Assembly (NCBI RefSeq): GCF_000722545.1
Contig: NZ_JNVM01000002.1
Location: forward strand, 243,477-307,476
From: Paenibacillus tyrphae
GTDB taxonomy: Bacteria > Bacillota > Bacilli > Paenibacillales > NBRC-103111
Length of the DNA: 64,000 nucleotides
Direction: 5' to 3'
Part shown: positions 49,645 through 58,933 of the stretch, in pieces
How the letters are laid out: the number at the start of each line of letters is the position of its first letter
Position numbering within the stretch: the stretch's first letter is position 1
The notes under the pieces: generated by a model
The model's input: the letters and a program-made list of their open reading frames with translations, nothing else
Told to the model about the DNA's origin: nothing
Databases searched by the model: none
Translations under genes and position numbers: made by a program

Positions 49645-49932
49645 TTGCATATCCCAAAAGCCAAGCCCAACCCCTATCCGTTCCTTGCGATATCCGCATC
49701 GGATCTCAAGAAGGCCGTTATGATTGAGCTTATCTCCGGCACCGGGATCTACGCGATCGTCCGAAAAGCGACGGCATCGGAGCTGCTCGCCATTGCAGCC
49801 AGCATGGCCGTGAGCACCGCGCTGCAAAAATGGTCGGAGCGGCATCGGGAGAAAAAGTTGCCGAATACGCGGCCAGCCAAAACCATCCCTTGGCCCAGTC
49901 CGGGGAATGCAAGGCGAACCCGCCTAACCTAA
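49645..49932 (+). CDS. Small hypothetical protein
   Basis: About 95 residues from TTG 49645 with AGGAGG eight bases upstream. The middle is moderately hydrophobic (KKAVMIELISGTGIYAIVRKATASELLAIAASMAVSTALQKW) and the tail is basic. No family is recognised. The good ribosome site is the main support; overlapping minus-strand frames look less likely. Confidence 0.4.
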   Translation: MHIPKAKPNPYPFLAISASDLKKAVMIELISGTGIYAIVRKATASELLAIAASMAVSTALQKWSERHREKKLPNTRPAKTIPWPSPGNARRTRLT

Positions 49933-49984
49933 CTGCTTATATCGGCAAGTTCGGTTCAATTTTTAAGGTTTTTTCAAAATAAAT

Positions 49985-50016
49985 AAACAGGCCCGTGCGC
50001 AAAAGTCGCATGGGCT
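49985..50016 (-). terminator. Terminator of the HXXEE gene
   Basis: On the minus strand GCCCATGCGAC-TTTT-GCGCACGGGC forms a stem followed by CTGTTTATTT, directly after the stop at 50026. Confidence 0.6.
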
Positions 50017-50025
50017 TGCTCCGCA

Positions 50026-50658
50026 TTATATCGCCTTCGGCTTATACGGTCCTAACTGTTGGGGAGAAAACCGGTAACGGGTGTTCGGGTCCTTCATCCA
50101 CATATTCCCCTTGATGATCAAAATATACACGGCGATAACAAAGTAAACGGTGCCCGCAATCCAATCCGTCGCGGTAGCCAGCCCCTGCGTCACGATATAG
50201 TGGACATACCATCCTCCCACAGGAATATGAAGAAACACGACGGCGAACAAACCGGGATTATAGAATGTTCTTCTTTTCAGATTGGCGAAAATGCCGTGCC
50301 AGATCAACTGGAAAAAGCCCATAAGCATCGGAGCGAGACCAAGCCAGATGACATTCGGATACAGCAGCGGAAGCAGGTAAAAGACGTAGGCGATGACCAA
50401 ATTAATAACCATGGCCGATTGCGGATTCAGCGGATACCGATCAGGCTGTCCGCTTTTAAAAATAAGAGCATTGAACAAGCCACCGAAATAGCCCGGCCAG
50501 CGGTACTCCTCGAATTGATGCACTAGAATCGCAACAAAGCTCAGCCACAGCATCACGTTAATTTTCGGAATCCCGCTGCCGCTCACGATCAAGTAAATGC
50601 ACACGGCCAGAGCTACGAGCATCCCCAGGTCCTGCCAATACTTTCTTAAGAAATTCAT
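50026..50658 (-). CDS. HXXEE domain membrane protein
   Basis: A 210-residue membrane protein with about six helices. HQFEEYRWPGYF near residue 47 is the HXXEE signature, and NPGLFAVVFLHIPVGGWYVHYIVTQG near 133 holds further conserved His and aromatic residues. The family function is unknown; conserved acidic and His residues in the helices suggest a membrane-embedded enzyme. It is co-directional with the TetR gene 22 bases upstream, probably as its regulated partner. Confidence 0.88.
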   Translation of the reverse strand: MNFLRKYWQDLGMLVALAVCIYLIVSGSGIPKINVMLWLSFVAILVHQFEEYRWPGYFGGLFNALIFKSGQPDRYPLNPQSAMVINLVIAYVFYLLPLLYPNVIWLGLAPMLMGFFQLIWHGIFANLKRRTFYNPGLFAVVFLHIPVGGWYVHYIVTQGLATATDWIAGTVYFVIAVYILIIKGNMWMKDPNTRYRFSPQQLGPYKPKAI

Positions 50659-50679
50659 GGCTTCTCTCCCCTATCCTCT

Positions 50680-51264
50680 TCATTTGTCGTGAAAATAGCG
50701 TTCAAAGAACCAATCGATCTGCTCCCCGATCGGCAGCATTTTCACTCCAGCCCCCGATTCGAGAATGGGCTTCATTAGGGCAGGTAGGAAAATCGCGCCG
50801 AACAGCTGAGTGATCATCATCATGAGTTGGTCCGGACGGTCCTCCTGCGTGATCTGCTGTAAAACAGCTTGAATTTTATGAAATCCCATCTCACGAAGGA
50901 ACTCACCGTATTCGACTTGGGATGCGAACATGGCGGTTCCGGTGGTGATGATTCGGGAGACGAGCTCCGGATACTGCTGAATGACCTGAACGTAAAGCGT
51001 CAGAAAGGTTTTTAGCCTCTCTTTCGGCGGCAAGGCAGAGTCGTCCAACACATCGAACGTCCCGCGAAAGCCAAGCAGCATAATTTTAATCGCTTCGCTG
51101 ATTAATTTTTCTTTGGAGCCGAAATAGTAATTGATCAGCGCAAGATTGGTGTCCGAGTGGGCAGCGATTTTTCTTATCGTGACGCTCTCAAAGCCTTCCT
51201 TCTTGATCATGTCCAAGGTCGCTTGCAAAATTTTGTCTTTGGTTTCCATTTGATCCGGCGGCAT
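50680..51264 (-). CDS. TetR/AcrR family regulator
   Basis: A 194-residue protein from ATG 51264 behind GGAGGGG. The N-terminal HTH reads TKDKILQATLDMIKKEGFESVTIRKIAAHSDTNLALINYYFGSKEKLI (TetR class). The remaining ~140 residues form the helical ligand domain, with a Met-rich patch (RPDQLMMMITQLFGAIFLPALM). The HXXEE gene follows it closely, and tandem TTAATCATTGTTT repeats lie directly upstream, so it likely represses this two-gene operon until a ligand binds. Confidence 0.94.
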   Translation of the reverse strand: MPPDQMETKDKILQATLDMIKKEGFESVTIRKIAAHSDTNLALINYYFGSKEKLISEAIKIMLLGFRGTFDVLDDSALPPKERLKTFLTLYVQVIQQYPELVSRIITTGTAMFASQVEYGEFLREMGFHKIQAVLQQITQEDRPDQLMMMITQLFGAIFLPALMKPILESGAGVKMLPIGEQIDWFFERYFHDK

Positions 51265-51298
51265 AGGCGCCCCTCCTATTCAGAAACGGCGAATTTTG

Positions 51299-51335
51299 TT
51301 AATCATTGTTTTAAACAACGTTTTAATCATTGTTT
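51299..51335. promoter_or_regulatory. Probable TetR operator
   Basis: Two copies of TTAATCATTGTTT start at 51299 and 51323, 24 bp apart, flanking AAACAACG, which forms an inverted match with the repeat ends. They lie just upstream of the TetR gene and upstream of the divergent protease gene. Confidence 0.6.
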
Positions 51336-51496
51336 AAATTGATTCTATCATCCTTTTTATTCCAATGCAATGGGTCAAACGCTGCCGTCTGTGTCTAAGC
51401 CATGACATAACCCAAGCTATTTATGACTGTCATATATTACAAATTAAGTAATACAATGAATTTCGTAACGTATTCCATCCTGTTGGAGGTGTTTTT

Positions 51497-53014
51497 ATGT
51501 TCAAGCGTCACAAGCTTTGGAGTACGGTGGCTGCCGCAATCGTACTCACCCTGGCGGTTCCTACGGCTATGGCGGAAACGGAAGCCCCGATCAGCGCCGA
51601 GCAGAAGCAGTCCGCCGATGCCAAAGCTGCTGCAGACCGGTATCTGAAGGAGCACGCCAAGCAGTATCAGCTCAAGGCCGATTTGTCCGACTTAAAGTAT
51701 GTCACCACGATTCAAACCGACGCAGGCCAATATGTCCGTTATCAGCAAATCGTGAACAACGCCCCGGTGTTTAACCGGCAGGTAACCGTCACCTTGGACC
51801 GTTCTTTCCACAATCCTTTGGTCATCTCCGGTTACGAGCCCTTCACCACGGTTCAGCAGGTATCGCAGCTGCTCCCGCCCGGCGATTTGAAGGCCAAAGC
51901 GCTCCAGTTCGTCGAAGACCAGGCCCAGGGAGAATGGGCGCCATCCTCCGAGGAGTTCGGCTATACGATCCAGAAGGGCGTCGCTACGCCTACCTACCGT
52001 GTCGTCGTCCACAGCAAGGCCCCGTACGGCGCATGGGAAACCTACATCCATGCAGGCAGCGGTGAGCTGCTGCGCAAACGGAATTTGAACCAGCGCGTGA
52101 ACGGCACCGGCAAAGTTTTTCTCCCCAACCCCGTTGAATCGCAAGGCTCCGTCGGCAACCTCAAAGATAACAACGACCAGGATTCCCCCGAATTGACCAA
52201 GCAGCTGAAATCCGTTACCCTCCTTGGCTTGGACGGCTCCGGTTACCTGCGCGGGCAATACGTTTACATTATTTCCGCCGCCAAGACGTATTCGGCCTCC
52301 AACCAATTCAACTATACCCGTTCCAACGACAGCTTCGAGGATGTCATGGCCTATTACCACATCGATACGCTGCAGCGGTATTTGCAGCAGCTTGGCTTCA
52401 AGAATGTCAACAACCGTGCCATCAAAGTAAACGTTAACGCATCTCCGGACGACAACTCGTACTATCAGCCGTCGACAGGCGAATTAACCTTCGGTACCGG
52501 CGGGGTAGACGATGCGGAAGACGCCGGCGTCATCGCCCACGAATACGGCCATGCGATTCAAGATAATCAGGTGCCGGGCTTCGGCGATTCCCATGAAGGC
52601 GGCTCGATGGGCGAAGGCTTCGGCGATTTTCTCGGCGCGACTTATGAAGACGCTACCTCATCCACCAGCTTCGGCAAAGCGTGCGTAGCCGAATGGGACG
52701 CCACGTCTTATTCCAGCAGCAATCCGCCTTGCCTGCGGCGCCTGGACGTAAACAAAGTGTATCCGCGCGACCTTCAAAATGAAGTGCACGCAGACGGCGA
52801 AATTTGGTCCCAAGGATTGTACGATATGGCACAAACCTTCGGGCGCGACGTCGCCACCAAAATCATCATCCAATCCCACTTCTCTCTCACGCCGACAGCC
52901 ACCTTCAAGGACGGCGCCAAAGCGATCAAACAAGCCGATCTCCAGCTTTACGGCGGCCAGCATGCCCCAGATATCGACCGGATCTGGAAAGCCCGCGGCA
53001 TTCCCACCAGCTAG
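51497..53014 (+). CDS. Secreted zinc metalloprotease (M36/M4-like)
   Basis: A 505-residue preproenzyme with a signal peptide ending near AMAETEA. Residues ~40-210 are an FTP/PepSY-like propeptide. Catalytic motifs: AHEYGHAIQDN (HExxH zinc site near residue 350), the downstream Glu in MGEGFGDFLGATYED (near 377), and DGEIWSQGLYDMAQ. The HEYGH and GEGFGDF forms resemble fungalysin-type M36 rather than thermolysin. It would be secreted and self-activated. TetR operator-like repeats lie upstream. Confidence 0.88.
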   Translation: MFKRHKLWSTVAAAIVLTLAVPTAMAETEAPISAEQKQSADAKAAADRYLKEHAKQYQLKADLSDLKYVTTIQTDAGQYVRYQQIVNNAPVFNRQVTVTLDRSFHNPLVISGYEPFTTVQQVSQLLPPGDLKAKALQFVEDQAQGEWAPSSEEFGYTIQKGVATPTYRVVVHSKAPYGAWETYIHAGSGELLRKRNLNQRVNGTGKVFLPNPVESQGSVGNLKDNNDQDSPELTKQLKSVTLLGLDGSGYLRGQYVYIISAAKTYSASNQFNYTRSNDSFEDVMAYYHIDTLQRYLQQLGFKNVNNRAIKVNVNASPDDNSYYQPSTGELTFGTGGVDDAEDAGVIAHEYGHAIQDNQVPGFGDSHEGGSMGEGFGDFLGATYEDATSSTSFGKACVAEWDATSYSSSNPPCLRRLDVNKVYPRDLQNEVHADGEIWSQGLYDMAQTFGRDVATKIIIQSHFSLTPTATFKDGAKAIKQADLQLYGGQHAPDIDRIWKARGIPTS

Positions 53015-53034
53015 CCAATAGCCGAAAAAGCAAG

Positions 53035-53077
53035 AGCCTGCAGTCCGCCGTACACGGCGGGTTGCAGGCTTTTTTTC
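53035..53077 (+). terminator. Terminator of the metalloprotease gene
   Basis: AGCCTGCAGTCCGCC pairs with GGCGGGTTGCAGGCT and is followed by seven T residues, 20 bases after the stop. Confidence 0.9.
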
Positions 53078-53175
53078 TTGCATTGAAAGCACGCTGTCAA
53101 CGATCCCGGACCCCTGCGCCAAAGTAAGTAAAGTGTGAATAGAATGATGCCAATTTGGAGCATGAAAACAAAGTC

Positions 53176-53231
53176 TTGACTCTACAAGACTGTTCCCTTA
53201 CATTATAACTATTCAATAATTTAATTGAATA
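53176..53231 (+). promoter_or_regulatory. ArsR-rhodanese promoter and operator
   Basis: A -35 TTGACT (53176-53181) and a weak -10 TACATT (53199-53204) are 17 bp apart. The palindrome TATTCAAT-AATTTA-ATTGAATA (53210-53231) lies just downstream, an expected site for the ArsR-type regulator. Confidence 0.6.
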
Positions 53232-53248
53232 ATTGAGGTGTTATTACG

Positions 53249-53929
53249 GTGAGCATGGAACGAATATGGAAAGATCAGTTGTATCAAGAATTTGCTCGTA
53301 TTGGTAAGTGTTTATCCAGTCCCAAACGCCTAGAATTGCTTGACTTGCTTTCCCAAGGTCCCAAATCTGTGGATCAACTCGTTAAAATAACCGGGATGAG
53401 TGTTGCAAATGTATCTCAACACCTACAAACGTTGCATGAATCGAGACTGGTTCGTTCCCATAGACAAGGGAACTTTGTTATTTATGAAATTGCCGGACTT
53501 TCTGTAGCGGATTTCATGGTGTCCTTACATCGTCTCAGTGAAAAGCAATTAGTGGAGGTTCAGAAGCTTAAAACCGAAATATTGCAAAATCATATGAGTA
53601 TGGAGCCTATCGGTTTAAAAGAGCTCCTCGAGCGGATGGAGAGAGGAGAAGTTGTATTAGTAGATGTTCGACCGCAAGATGAGTATGAAACGGGCCATAT
53701 TCCAGGCGCGATATCTATACCTATGGAAGACCTGGAGAAACACCTGGCGTCCTTACCAACGGATAAGGAAATAGTAGCTTATTGCAGAGGACCCTATTGT
53801 CTCATGTCCGCCCAAGCGGTTGAAATTTTAAAAAACAAGGGAATCCAAGCATCTCGTTTGGAAGAAGGGGTAATCGAATGGAAACGCTACATGGAACAAT
53901 CAACTAGGTCAACCAAGGGGCTCATGTAG
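53249..53929 (+). CDS. ArsR HTH fused to rhodanese domain
   Basis: A 226-residue protein from GTG 53249 behind GAGGTG. Residues ~20-90 form an ArsR winged helix (LSSPKRLELLDLLSQGPKSVDQLVKITGMSVANVSQHLQTLHESRLV). Residues ~125-215 are a rhodanese domain with the active loop YCRGPYC (catalytic Cys near 180) and YETGHIPGAISIPM. It may sense reactive sulfur or oxidant species through that Cys; this is inference. The MFS gene 83 bases downstream is its likely regulated partner. Confidence 0.92.
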   Translation: MSMERIWKDQLYQEFARIGKCLSSPKRLELLDLLSQGPKSVDQLVKITGMSVANVSQHLQTLHESRLVRSHRQGNFVIYEIAGLSVADFMVSLHRLSEKQLVEVQKLKTEILQNHMSMEPIGLKELLERMERGEVVLVDVRPQDEYETGHIPGAISIPMEDLEKHLASLPTDKEIVAYCRGPYCLMSAQAVEILKNKGIQASRLEEGVIEWKRYMEQSTRSTKGLM

Positions 53930-54012
53930 AATACCGACCTCGCGGAAAGAAGCGACAAAGTGCTGACTTTTTTAGAGGAGTCAATAATCAATGAGAAAGG
54001 TGGTTCTAAGCG

Positions 54013-55329
54013 ATGACGCATGAACCCCAAATCAAAGACAGCTTGCTTCGCGAATACATAGATTCCCCGGATTTGCGAAGCAAGCTGTATAAACGTTCCC
54101 TCCTCATCGTAGTCCTTTCCCAAATTTTTGGAGGTGCAGGGCTTGCCGCCGGTGTAACCGTCGGAGCGCTCCTGGCACAAGAGATGTTGGGAATGGAAAG
54201 CTTGGCGGGGGTTCCTTCTGCCTTGATTACCCTTGGTTCTGCTGCGGCCGCCTTATTGGTAGGGCGACTATCAGAGCATTACGGACGCAGGCTTGGGCTT
54301 GCAGGAGGATTCTTTGCCGGGGGTCTTGGCGCACTAGGAGTAATATTAGCTGCAGTAAATCATAGTGTACTGCTTCTGTTCATATCGCTGCTTATTTACG
54401 GTGCAGGAACCTCAACAAACTTACAAGCCCGTTACGCCGGAACAGACTTAGCTATGCCTAATCAGCGGGCAAAAGCGATTAGCATTGCTATGGTTTCGAC
54501 CACCTTAGGTGCAGTTGCAGGTCCAAATATGGTAGATGTTACAGGTCATTTTGCAACTTCCATTGGGATTCCAGCGCTTGCGGGTCCGTTTATCCTAGCT
54601 GCTGCAGCTTTTATTCTTGCAGGAATTGTCTTTCTTATTTTCCTGCGTCCTGATCCCTACGTCGTTGCAAAGGCTGTGTTTAAGTCGCAGCAATCCATGG
54701 GACAGAGTCAAGGAGCCGATGAGGGTAAAAGAGTTTCTAAAAGCAGCAACAGCGGCTTGATCGTCGGAGCAACCGTCATGATTTTAACCCAAATCGTTAT
54801 GGTTGCCATCATGACAATGACACCAATCCACATGAAACATCACGGCCATAGCTTGGGAGATGTAGGACTAGTCATCGGAATTCATATCGGCTCGATGTAT
54901 TTCCCTTCGCTCATTACCGGCGTTCTGGTAGATAAAATCGGTCGTACAGCCATGTCGATTGCCTCGGGAGGTGTTCTATTGCTTGCAGGGATTATAGCGG
55001 CAGTAGCTCCACCGGATTCTATCTTGGTACTCATTATTGCTCTATCGTTGCTTGGAATCGGTTGGAACTTTGGCTTAATCAGTGGAACAGCCATCATTAT
55101 AGATTCAACTGATCCAACAACGCGTGCAAAAACTCAAGGAACGATTGATGTCTTGATTGCACTTGCCGGGGCCTCAGGTGGTGCGCTATCCGGTATGGTT
55201 GTAGCCCATTCAAGCTATGCGACCTTGTCGCTTGTTGGCGGAGGAATTGCCCTTTTGCTAATCCCTGTGGTTATATGGTCTCGAAGTAAATCAAATATAA
55301 GCGGAGAAAATGCTTCATTGAATTCCTAA
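54013..55329 (+). CDS. MFS transporter paired with ArsR-rhodanese
   Basis: A 438-residue 12-helix major facilitator with GAAAGGTGG upstream. Helix 2-3 loop GRLSEHYGRRLGLAGG near residue 80 is the MFS motif A; a longer loop (SMGQSQGADEGKRVSKSSNSG) divides the two halves near 235. It is likely a proton-driven exporter. Pairing with an ArsR-rhodanese regulator suggests the substrate is linked to sulfur or oxidative stress. The DNA of this pair looks AT-richer than flanking genes, hinting at acquisition. Confidence 0.92.
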   Translation: MTHEPQIKDSLLREYIDSPDLRSKLYKRSLLIVVLSQIFGGAGLAAGVTVGALLAQEMLGMESLAGVPSALITLGSAAAALLVGRLSEHYGRRLGLAGGFFAGGLGALGVILAAVNHSVLLLFISLLIYGAGTSTNLQARYAGTDLAMPNQRAKAISIAMVSTTLGAVAGPNMVDVTGHFATSIGIPALAGPFILAAAAFILAGIVFLIFLRPDPYVVAKAVFKSQQSMGQSQGADEGKRVSKSSNSGLIVGATVMILTQIVMVAIMTMTPIHMKHHGHSLGDVGLVIGIHIGSMYFPSLITGVLVDKIGRTAMSIASGGVLLLAGIIAAVAPPDSILVLIIALSLLGIGWNFGLISGTAIIIDSTDPTTRAKTQGTIDVLIALAGASGGALSGMVVAHSSYATLSLVGGGIALLLIPVVIWSRSKSNISGENASLNS

Positions 55330-55347
55330 AACTGATTCCGCCCCGCC

Positions 55348-55384
55348 AAAAAGGCCCCTCGTCGCATAGGACGAGAGGCCTTAT
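55348..55384. terminator. Bidirectional terminator
   Basis: GGCCCCTCGTC pairs with GACGAGAGGCC. A T run (minus strand, 55348-55352) ends the GH85 gene, and TTAT follows on the plus side after the MFS gene. Confidence 0.8.
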
Positions 55385-55401
55385 CGTATTGCACGCTTGA
55401 A

Positions 55402-58272
55402 CTATTGGAACTGGAACCAGTCTATATCTGCGATGCCGTTATCGCGGACGCTCCACTTCGTATAGTTTGGATTCTTAAAAGTCACATGAACGGTCTGCTT
55501 GCCAGTAACGGGCTTTTTCAGATCGACGGTATAGTTCTTGTTGAACGGCGCCAGCTGCTTCGCGTCCACAGGCAGCGCCACATCTGCGATGAGCTCGCCC
55601 TGCGGGCCGCCCAAGCGCACTTCCACCCGGGTGTCCTTCGCAAGAACAGCCGCCCGAACCGTCAGCTTCGACGCTGCTTTTGCCCCAAAATCGACATCCT
55701 TAAACGACAGCCAATCGGCAAAATTCAAGTCGCGTACGTTCACATAAGTGCCCGGCACGAACAAGCCGTTGGATTGATCATATTTTTCCGCCTGCAGGAC
55801 GACGCCGTTCTGAGGAGTTTCCGGCGCTACGACCTTGACGCGGATTTCCGTCTTCACGCCCGGCTGGCCGTTGACCGGACCCGTCTGCGCCGTCAGTACC
55901 GCATCGCCCGGGCCCATCGCGGTCACTTTGCCCCGCGCATCCACTTTGGCGACAGCCTCGTTATTCGATGTCCAGGTGACGTTTACATTTGCTGCCGTGG
56001 AAGGCATGACGCGGATATTGACATAGTTCGTCCATCCGGTTTCCATCGTCAGCTTGTTGTCCTGCAGGTGCATCGCATGAATGGAAGCTGCGGCAACCGG
56101 ACCTTTGTTGAACTGAACCTTATCCCCAGTTCCCCATTTCCAAGTAAGCGCCTTCGGCTCGCTCGCCGATCCGTCTTTGCCGACGGCGTACAGCTCCAGC
56201 TTCACATCATTCTCGCCGAGACGAGGAAGCGACTTGATGTAATACACTTCGTCGTAAATCCGTCCGACCCATTCGCGCTTGCCGTTTGCCACGCGCATAA
56301 GGTCGTAATACCAAACATCCTGCTGCTTCGCGTTGAAGTCCCACTTCACGAACATCGCGGCTTGATTGTCGTCGAACATCGCCTTCTCGACCCGAAAGCC
56401 CGTCGGAGCGGCAGGCGCCTGCGGTTTCTTGCCGTCCGTCAGCTTCAACTCGCCGATGTTGGCCTTAAAGGCCACATCATCCGCCGATTGCGAGCCGACA
56501 CGCAGACCGATCGCGGCGATGGTGCGTCCCTCGAACGGCTTCAGCTTGGCCGTAGCCGTGGTCCAATCGTCGCTCGGTCCGGCTTTCAAATCGACGGCGG
56601 CCGGATGCTGCGGGTCGTCCTTGAACGTAAGCAGCGCCTGAATGTCCGCCGCCTTCTTCAGATGCCCTTGCGCCTGGCCGTTGCCCTTCTTGTCCGGCAG
56701 CTGGACGTCCGACTTGTACGTCAGCGACAGCTCCACGTCTTTGGTCACCGGCAGTTCGGTCTTATACAAATGAACATCCGCAGCATGGCTCGAATTCAGC
56801 GTGCCTTCCACCTTCAAGGAAGAACCGCCGTTCCATGCCGTTTCGTAGTCGTAGCCGACCGCAAGCGGCTTGCCTGCCGACTGCGTCCACCACTGCCATG
56901 TCGGCAGGATATCCTGCGCCGCCATGTTGTTCCACTCCGTGTCGCTGGACTTCCGGCCATTCACGAAGAAGTCGAGCCCGTGCCCGTTGTTGAAGCGGGT
57001 CACGAACGGATAGGAGCCGATGACGGAGCGCTCCGGTATGTAATGGGCAATTCCCGGCCAGCTCTCATATTCGGTGCCGACCGCCCGGCCGCTCTCCACA
57101 GGGTTGCCCTTCGGCCCAGACCAATAGGCCTGCTCGCGCTTCTCGATTTCCGGCTGCATGCGGATGTCGAACGGATTCGGGCCTTTGTTCCAGACCATGT
57201 CCGTACCGAAAAGAGCTACGCTCGTCCGGGGTGTTCGGGAGGCGTCGTTTTTGAAAATCGCATCCAGCTCCAAGCCGCGGTCGAAGCGGAATTTGTCGTT
57301 CTCGATGCCGGCGAAGAGCGAGGCATACGGATCAAGACCAAGCTTGCGCGCATGGTCGGCGCTGCTCTCCAAGCCTTGCGGAGTATACGCGTAGTTCATG
57401 AAAATGCTGTCGTTCGCGCGCTTTCCGTCACGCTCGTCCAGCAGCCACGGCGAGTTTTCCCCATTGAATCCGTTTACATAGGAGACCTTACCGTCCACGG
57501 TCAAGCTATCGTACCAGCTCATATATAAGCCTTGGCTGCGCATATATTTCAGCATTTCCATCAGCAGAGCCGCATGCTCCTTGCTGATCGTCGCTTCTTG
57601 GTTGATAAAATATCCGTCGAAGCCGAAATACTTCGCCATTTCGATCATTTTATCGGCCACAGGGAATTTGCCGTCCGGCGTCTTCTCGACCAGCTCCGCG
57701 AAGTTGATGTTGCGCGGCCAGAACCAGCCGCCCAGACTGATAACCCCGTTGCGGTGGGCTGCATCGGTATAAGCCGGATTGGGCAGGTTCACCACGCCGT
57801 AATCCCGCTTGCCCTCTTCGGTCGGAGAGCCGTAAACCGGCAAGCCGTGCCAGGAAGCATAAATGTCCTGATACTGCCAATATTTCAGCACGTTGCGGCT
57901 GAAGCTGTCGTTATAGCGGTACCCCTCGAACCATTCCTCCTTATCGTAGTCGGCAGAAAGATTCATGACTTGGGCCGTGCTCGTCAATTCCGGGTGCGCC
58001 TGCGTCGGCTGGAACGCTCCAATCCGCTTCGCTAACGGAACGCGTGAGCGAAAATACTTCGCATACGGGTCGCTCTCCGGAGTCCATTCCTTAATCTGCT
58101 TGGCGTTATAGCCGTACAAATAAGGCTGCTCCGGCCCTTTCGGCGTTTCCATCGCCAGAGCCGCTTTCGGCCCTAACATCAGAGTGGACGCCATAACGGC
58201 CGTCAACCCTATTGATACCGCTTTCGTAACGGTGTGAGAGAAAGATTTTTTCCGTTTTTTACGTTCTGACAT
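55402..58272 (-). CDS. Secreted GH85 endo-beta-N-acetylglucosaminidase
   Basis: About 956 residues from ATG 58272 behind GAGAGGTGC. A signal peptide (KKSFSHTVTKAVSIGLTAVMASTLML) precedes a GH85 catalytic domain: GGWFWPRNINFAEL, then the Glu in FGFDGYFINQEAT near residue 230 (acid/base), MSWYDSLTVDGK, and SIFMNYAYTPQGLE. The last ~200 residues hold a Big2-like Ig domain (VRVMPSTAANVNVTWTSNNEAVAKVD) and a carbohydrate-binding module. It cleaves the chitobiose core of N-glycans. A catabolite-control-like site lies upstream. Confidence 0.95.
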   Translation of the reverse strand: MSERKKRKKSFSHTVTKAVSIGLTAVMASTLMLGPKAALAMETPKGPEQPYLYGYNAKQIKEWTPESDPYAKYFRSRVPLAKRIGAFQPTQAHPELTSTAQVMNLSADYDKEEWFEGYRYNDSFSRNVLKYWQYQDIYASWHGLPVYGSPTEEGKRDYGVVNLPNPAYTDAAHRNGVISLGGWFWPRNINFAELVEKTPDGKFPVADKMIEMAKYFGFDGYFINQEATISKEHAALLMEMLKYMRSQGLYMSWYDSLTVDGKVSYVNGFNGENSPWLLDERDGKRANDSIFMNYAYTPQGLESSADHARKLGLDPYASLFAGIENDKFRFDRGLELDAIFKNDASRTPRTSVALFGTDMVWNKGPNPFDIRMQPEIEKREQAYWSGPKGNPVESGRAVGTEYESWPGIAHYIPERSVIGSYPFVTRFNNGHGLDFFVNGRKSSDTEWNNMAAQDILPTWQWWTQSAGKPLAVGYDYETAWNGGSSLKVEGTLNSSHAADVHLYKTELPVTKDVELSLTYKSDVQLPDKKGNGQAQGHLKKAADIQALLTFKDDPQHPAAVDLKAGPSDDWTTATAKLKPFEGRTIAAIGLRVGSQSADDVAFKANIGELKLTDGKKPQAPAAPTGFRVEKAMFDDNQAAMFVKWDFNAKQQDVWYYDLMRVANGKREWVGRIYDEVYYIKSLPRLGENDVKLELYAVGKDGSASEPKALTWKWGTGDKVQFNKGPVAAASIHAMHLQDNKLTMETGWTNYVNIRVMPSTAANVNVTWTSNNEAVAKVDARGKVTAMGPGDAVLTAQTGPVNGQPGVKTEIRVKVVAPETPQNGVVLQAEKYDQSNGLFVPGTYVNVRDLNFADWLSFKDVDFGAKAASKLTVRAAVLAKDTRVEVRLGGPQGELIADVALPVDAKQLAPFNKNYTVDLKKPVTGKQTVHVTFKNPNYTKWSVRDNGIADIDWFQFQ

Positions 58273-58431
58273 AATGCACCTCTCTTCGTTTGATCCGGCC
58301 TGGTACCATCCTAGTAATTGCTGCAGCTGCCAATCCAAGGAAAAGAAACGACTCGTCTATTCCACCCTAACACCCGTTCGCAGCAGCAGTAAAGTGGCCA
58401 AACAAAAGATTTTATGGACATATTAAATGAA

Positions 58432-58445
58432 TGTAAGCGCTGCAA
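58432..58445. promoter_or_regulatory. cre-like site upstream of the GH85 gene
   Basis: TGTAAGCGCTGCAA resembles the CcpA catabolite-response element (TGWAANCGNTNWCA), with two mismatches in the right half. It lies about 160 bases upstream of the GH85 start. The remaining 58273-58638 gap holds only the ArsR operator and a possible divergent promoter. Confidence 0.4.
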
Positions 58446-58592
58446 TAACATTTTATACGGGCGGAGGAAATTCCCAATAAATCCGACAATTTCGTGACCA
58501 GCCCTCTTCCGTTTCCATTCCGGCACCGTCGTGCAGTCTGCTTGTCCCGTCAAATTACCTATTTACATTTACGGAGAGGTATGCTATCTTAA

Positions 58593-58612
58593 ATTTCGAT
58601 ATATATAGAAAT
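58593..58612 (+). promoter_or_regulatory. ArsR operator before the arsR gene
   Basis: ATTTCGATATATATAGAAAT is a 20-bp palindrome with the same arms as the site at 58934-58953, 27 bases before the ArsR start. Confidence 0.7.
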
Positions 58613-58638
58613 AATACACGGGCAAGGATGAGGCAACG

Positions 58639-58920
58639 ATGGAGCACAATAACGCGGAACTACAGCAGGCTGTCAAAATATACAAAGCTCTCGGAGAACC
58701 GACCCGGCTTAAAATCGCCCTGCTGCTTACGGAAGAAAGGAATCTGTGCTGCTCGGATATCGGGAGCAAGCTCGAATGCGTTGCGGGCTCGACGCTATCC
58801 CATCATTTGAAGCAGCTGACGGATTGCGGCCTGCTTAAGCTCCGCAAGGACGGCACGTATATTTATTACAGCGTGAATCGCGAAATCGCCCAGAAGTATG
58901 CGCCGTATTTGCTGGAGTAG
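58639..58920 (+). CDS. ArsR-family regulator with vicinal Cys
   Basis: A 93-residue winged-helix protein: VKIYKALGEPTRLKIALLLTEERNLCCSDIGSKL, then GSTLSHHLKQLTDCGLLKLRKDGTYIYYSVN (recognition helix). The vicinal CC in NLCCSDIG, near the start of the recognition region, suggests thiol sensing of metals or oxidants. Palindromic operators lie before it and before the MFS gene, so it should repress both. Confidence 0.93.
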   Translation: MEHNNAELQQAVKIYKALGEPTRLKIALLLTEERNLCCSDIGSKLECVAGSTLSHHLKQLTDCGLLKLRKDGTYIYYSVNREIAQKYAPYLLE

Positions 58921-58933
58921 TTTTTTTGGTTTT

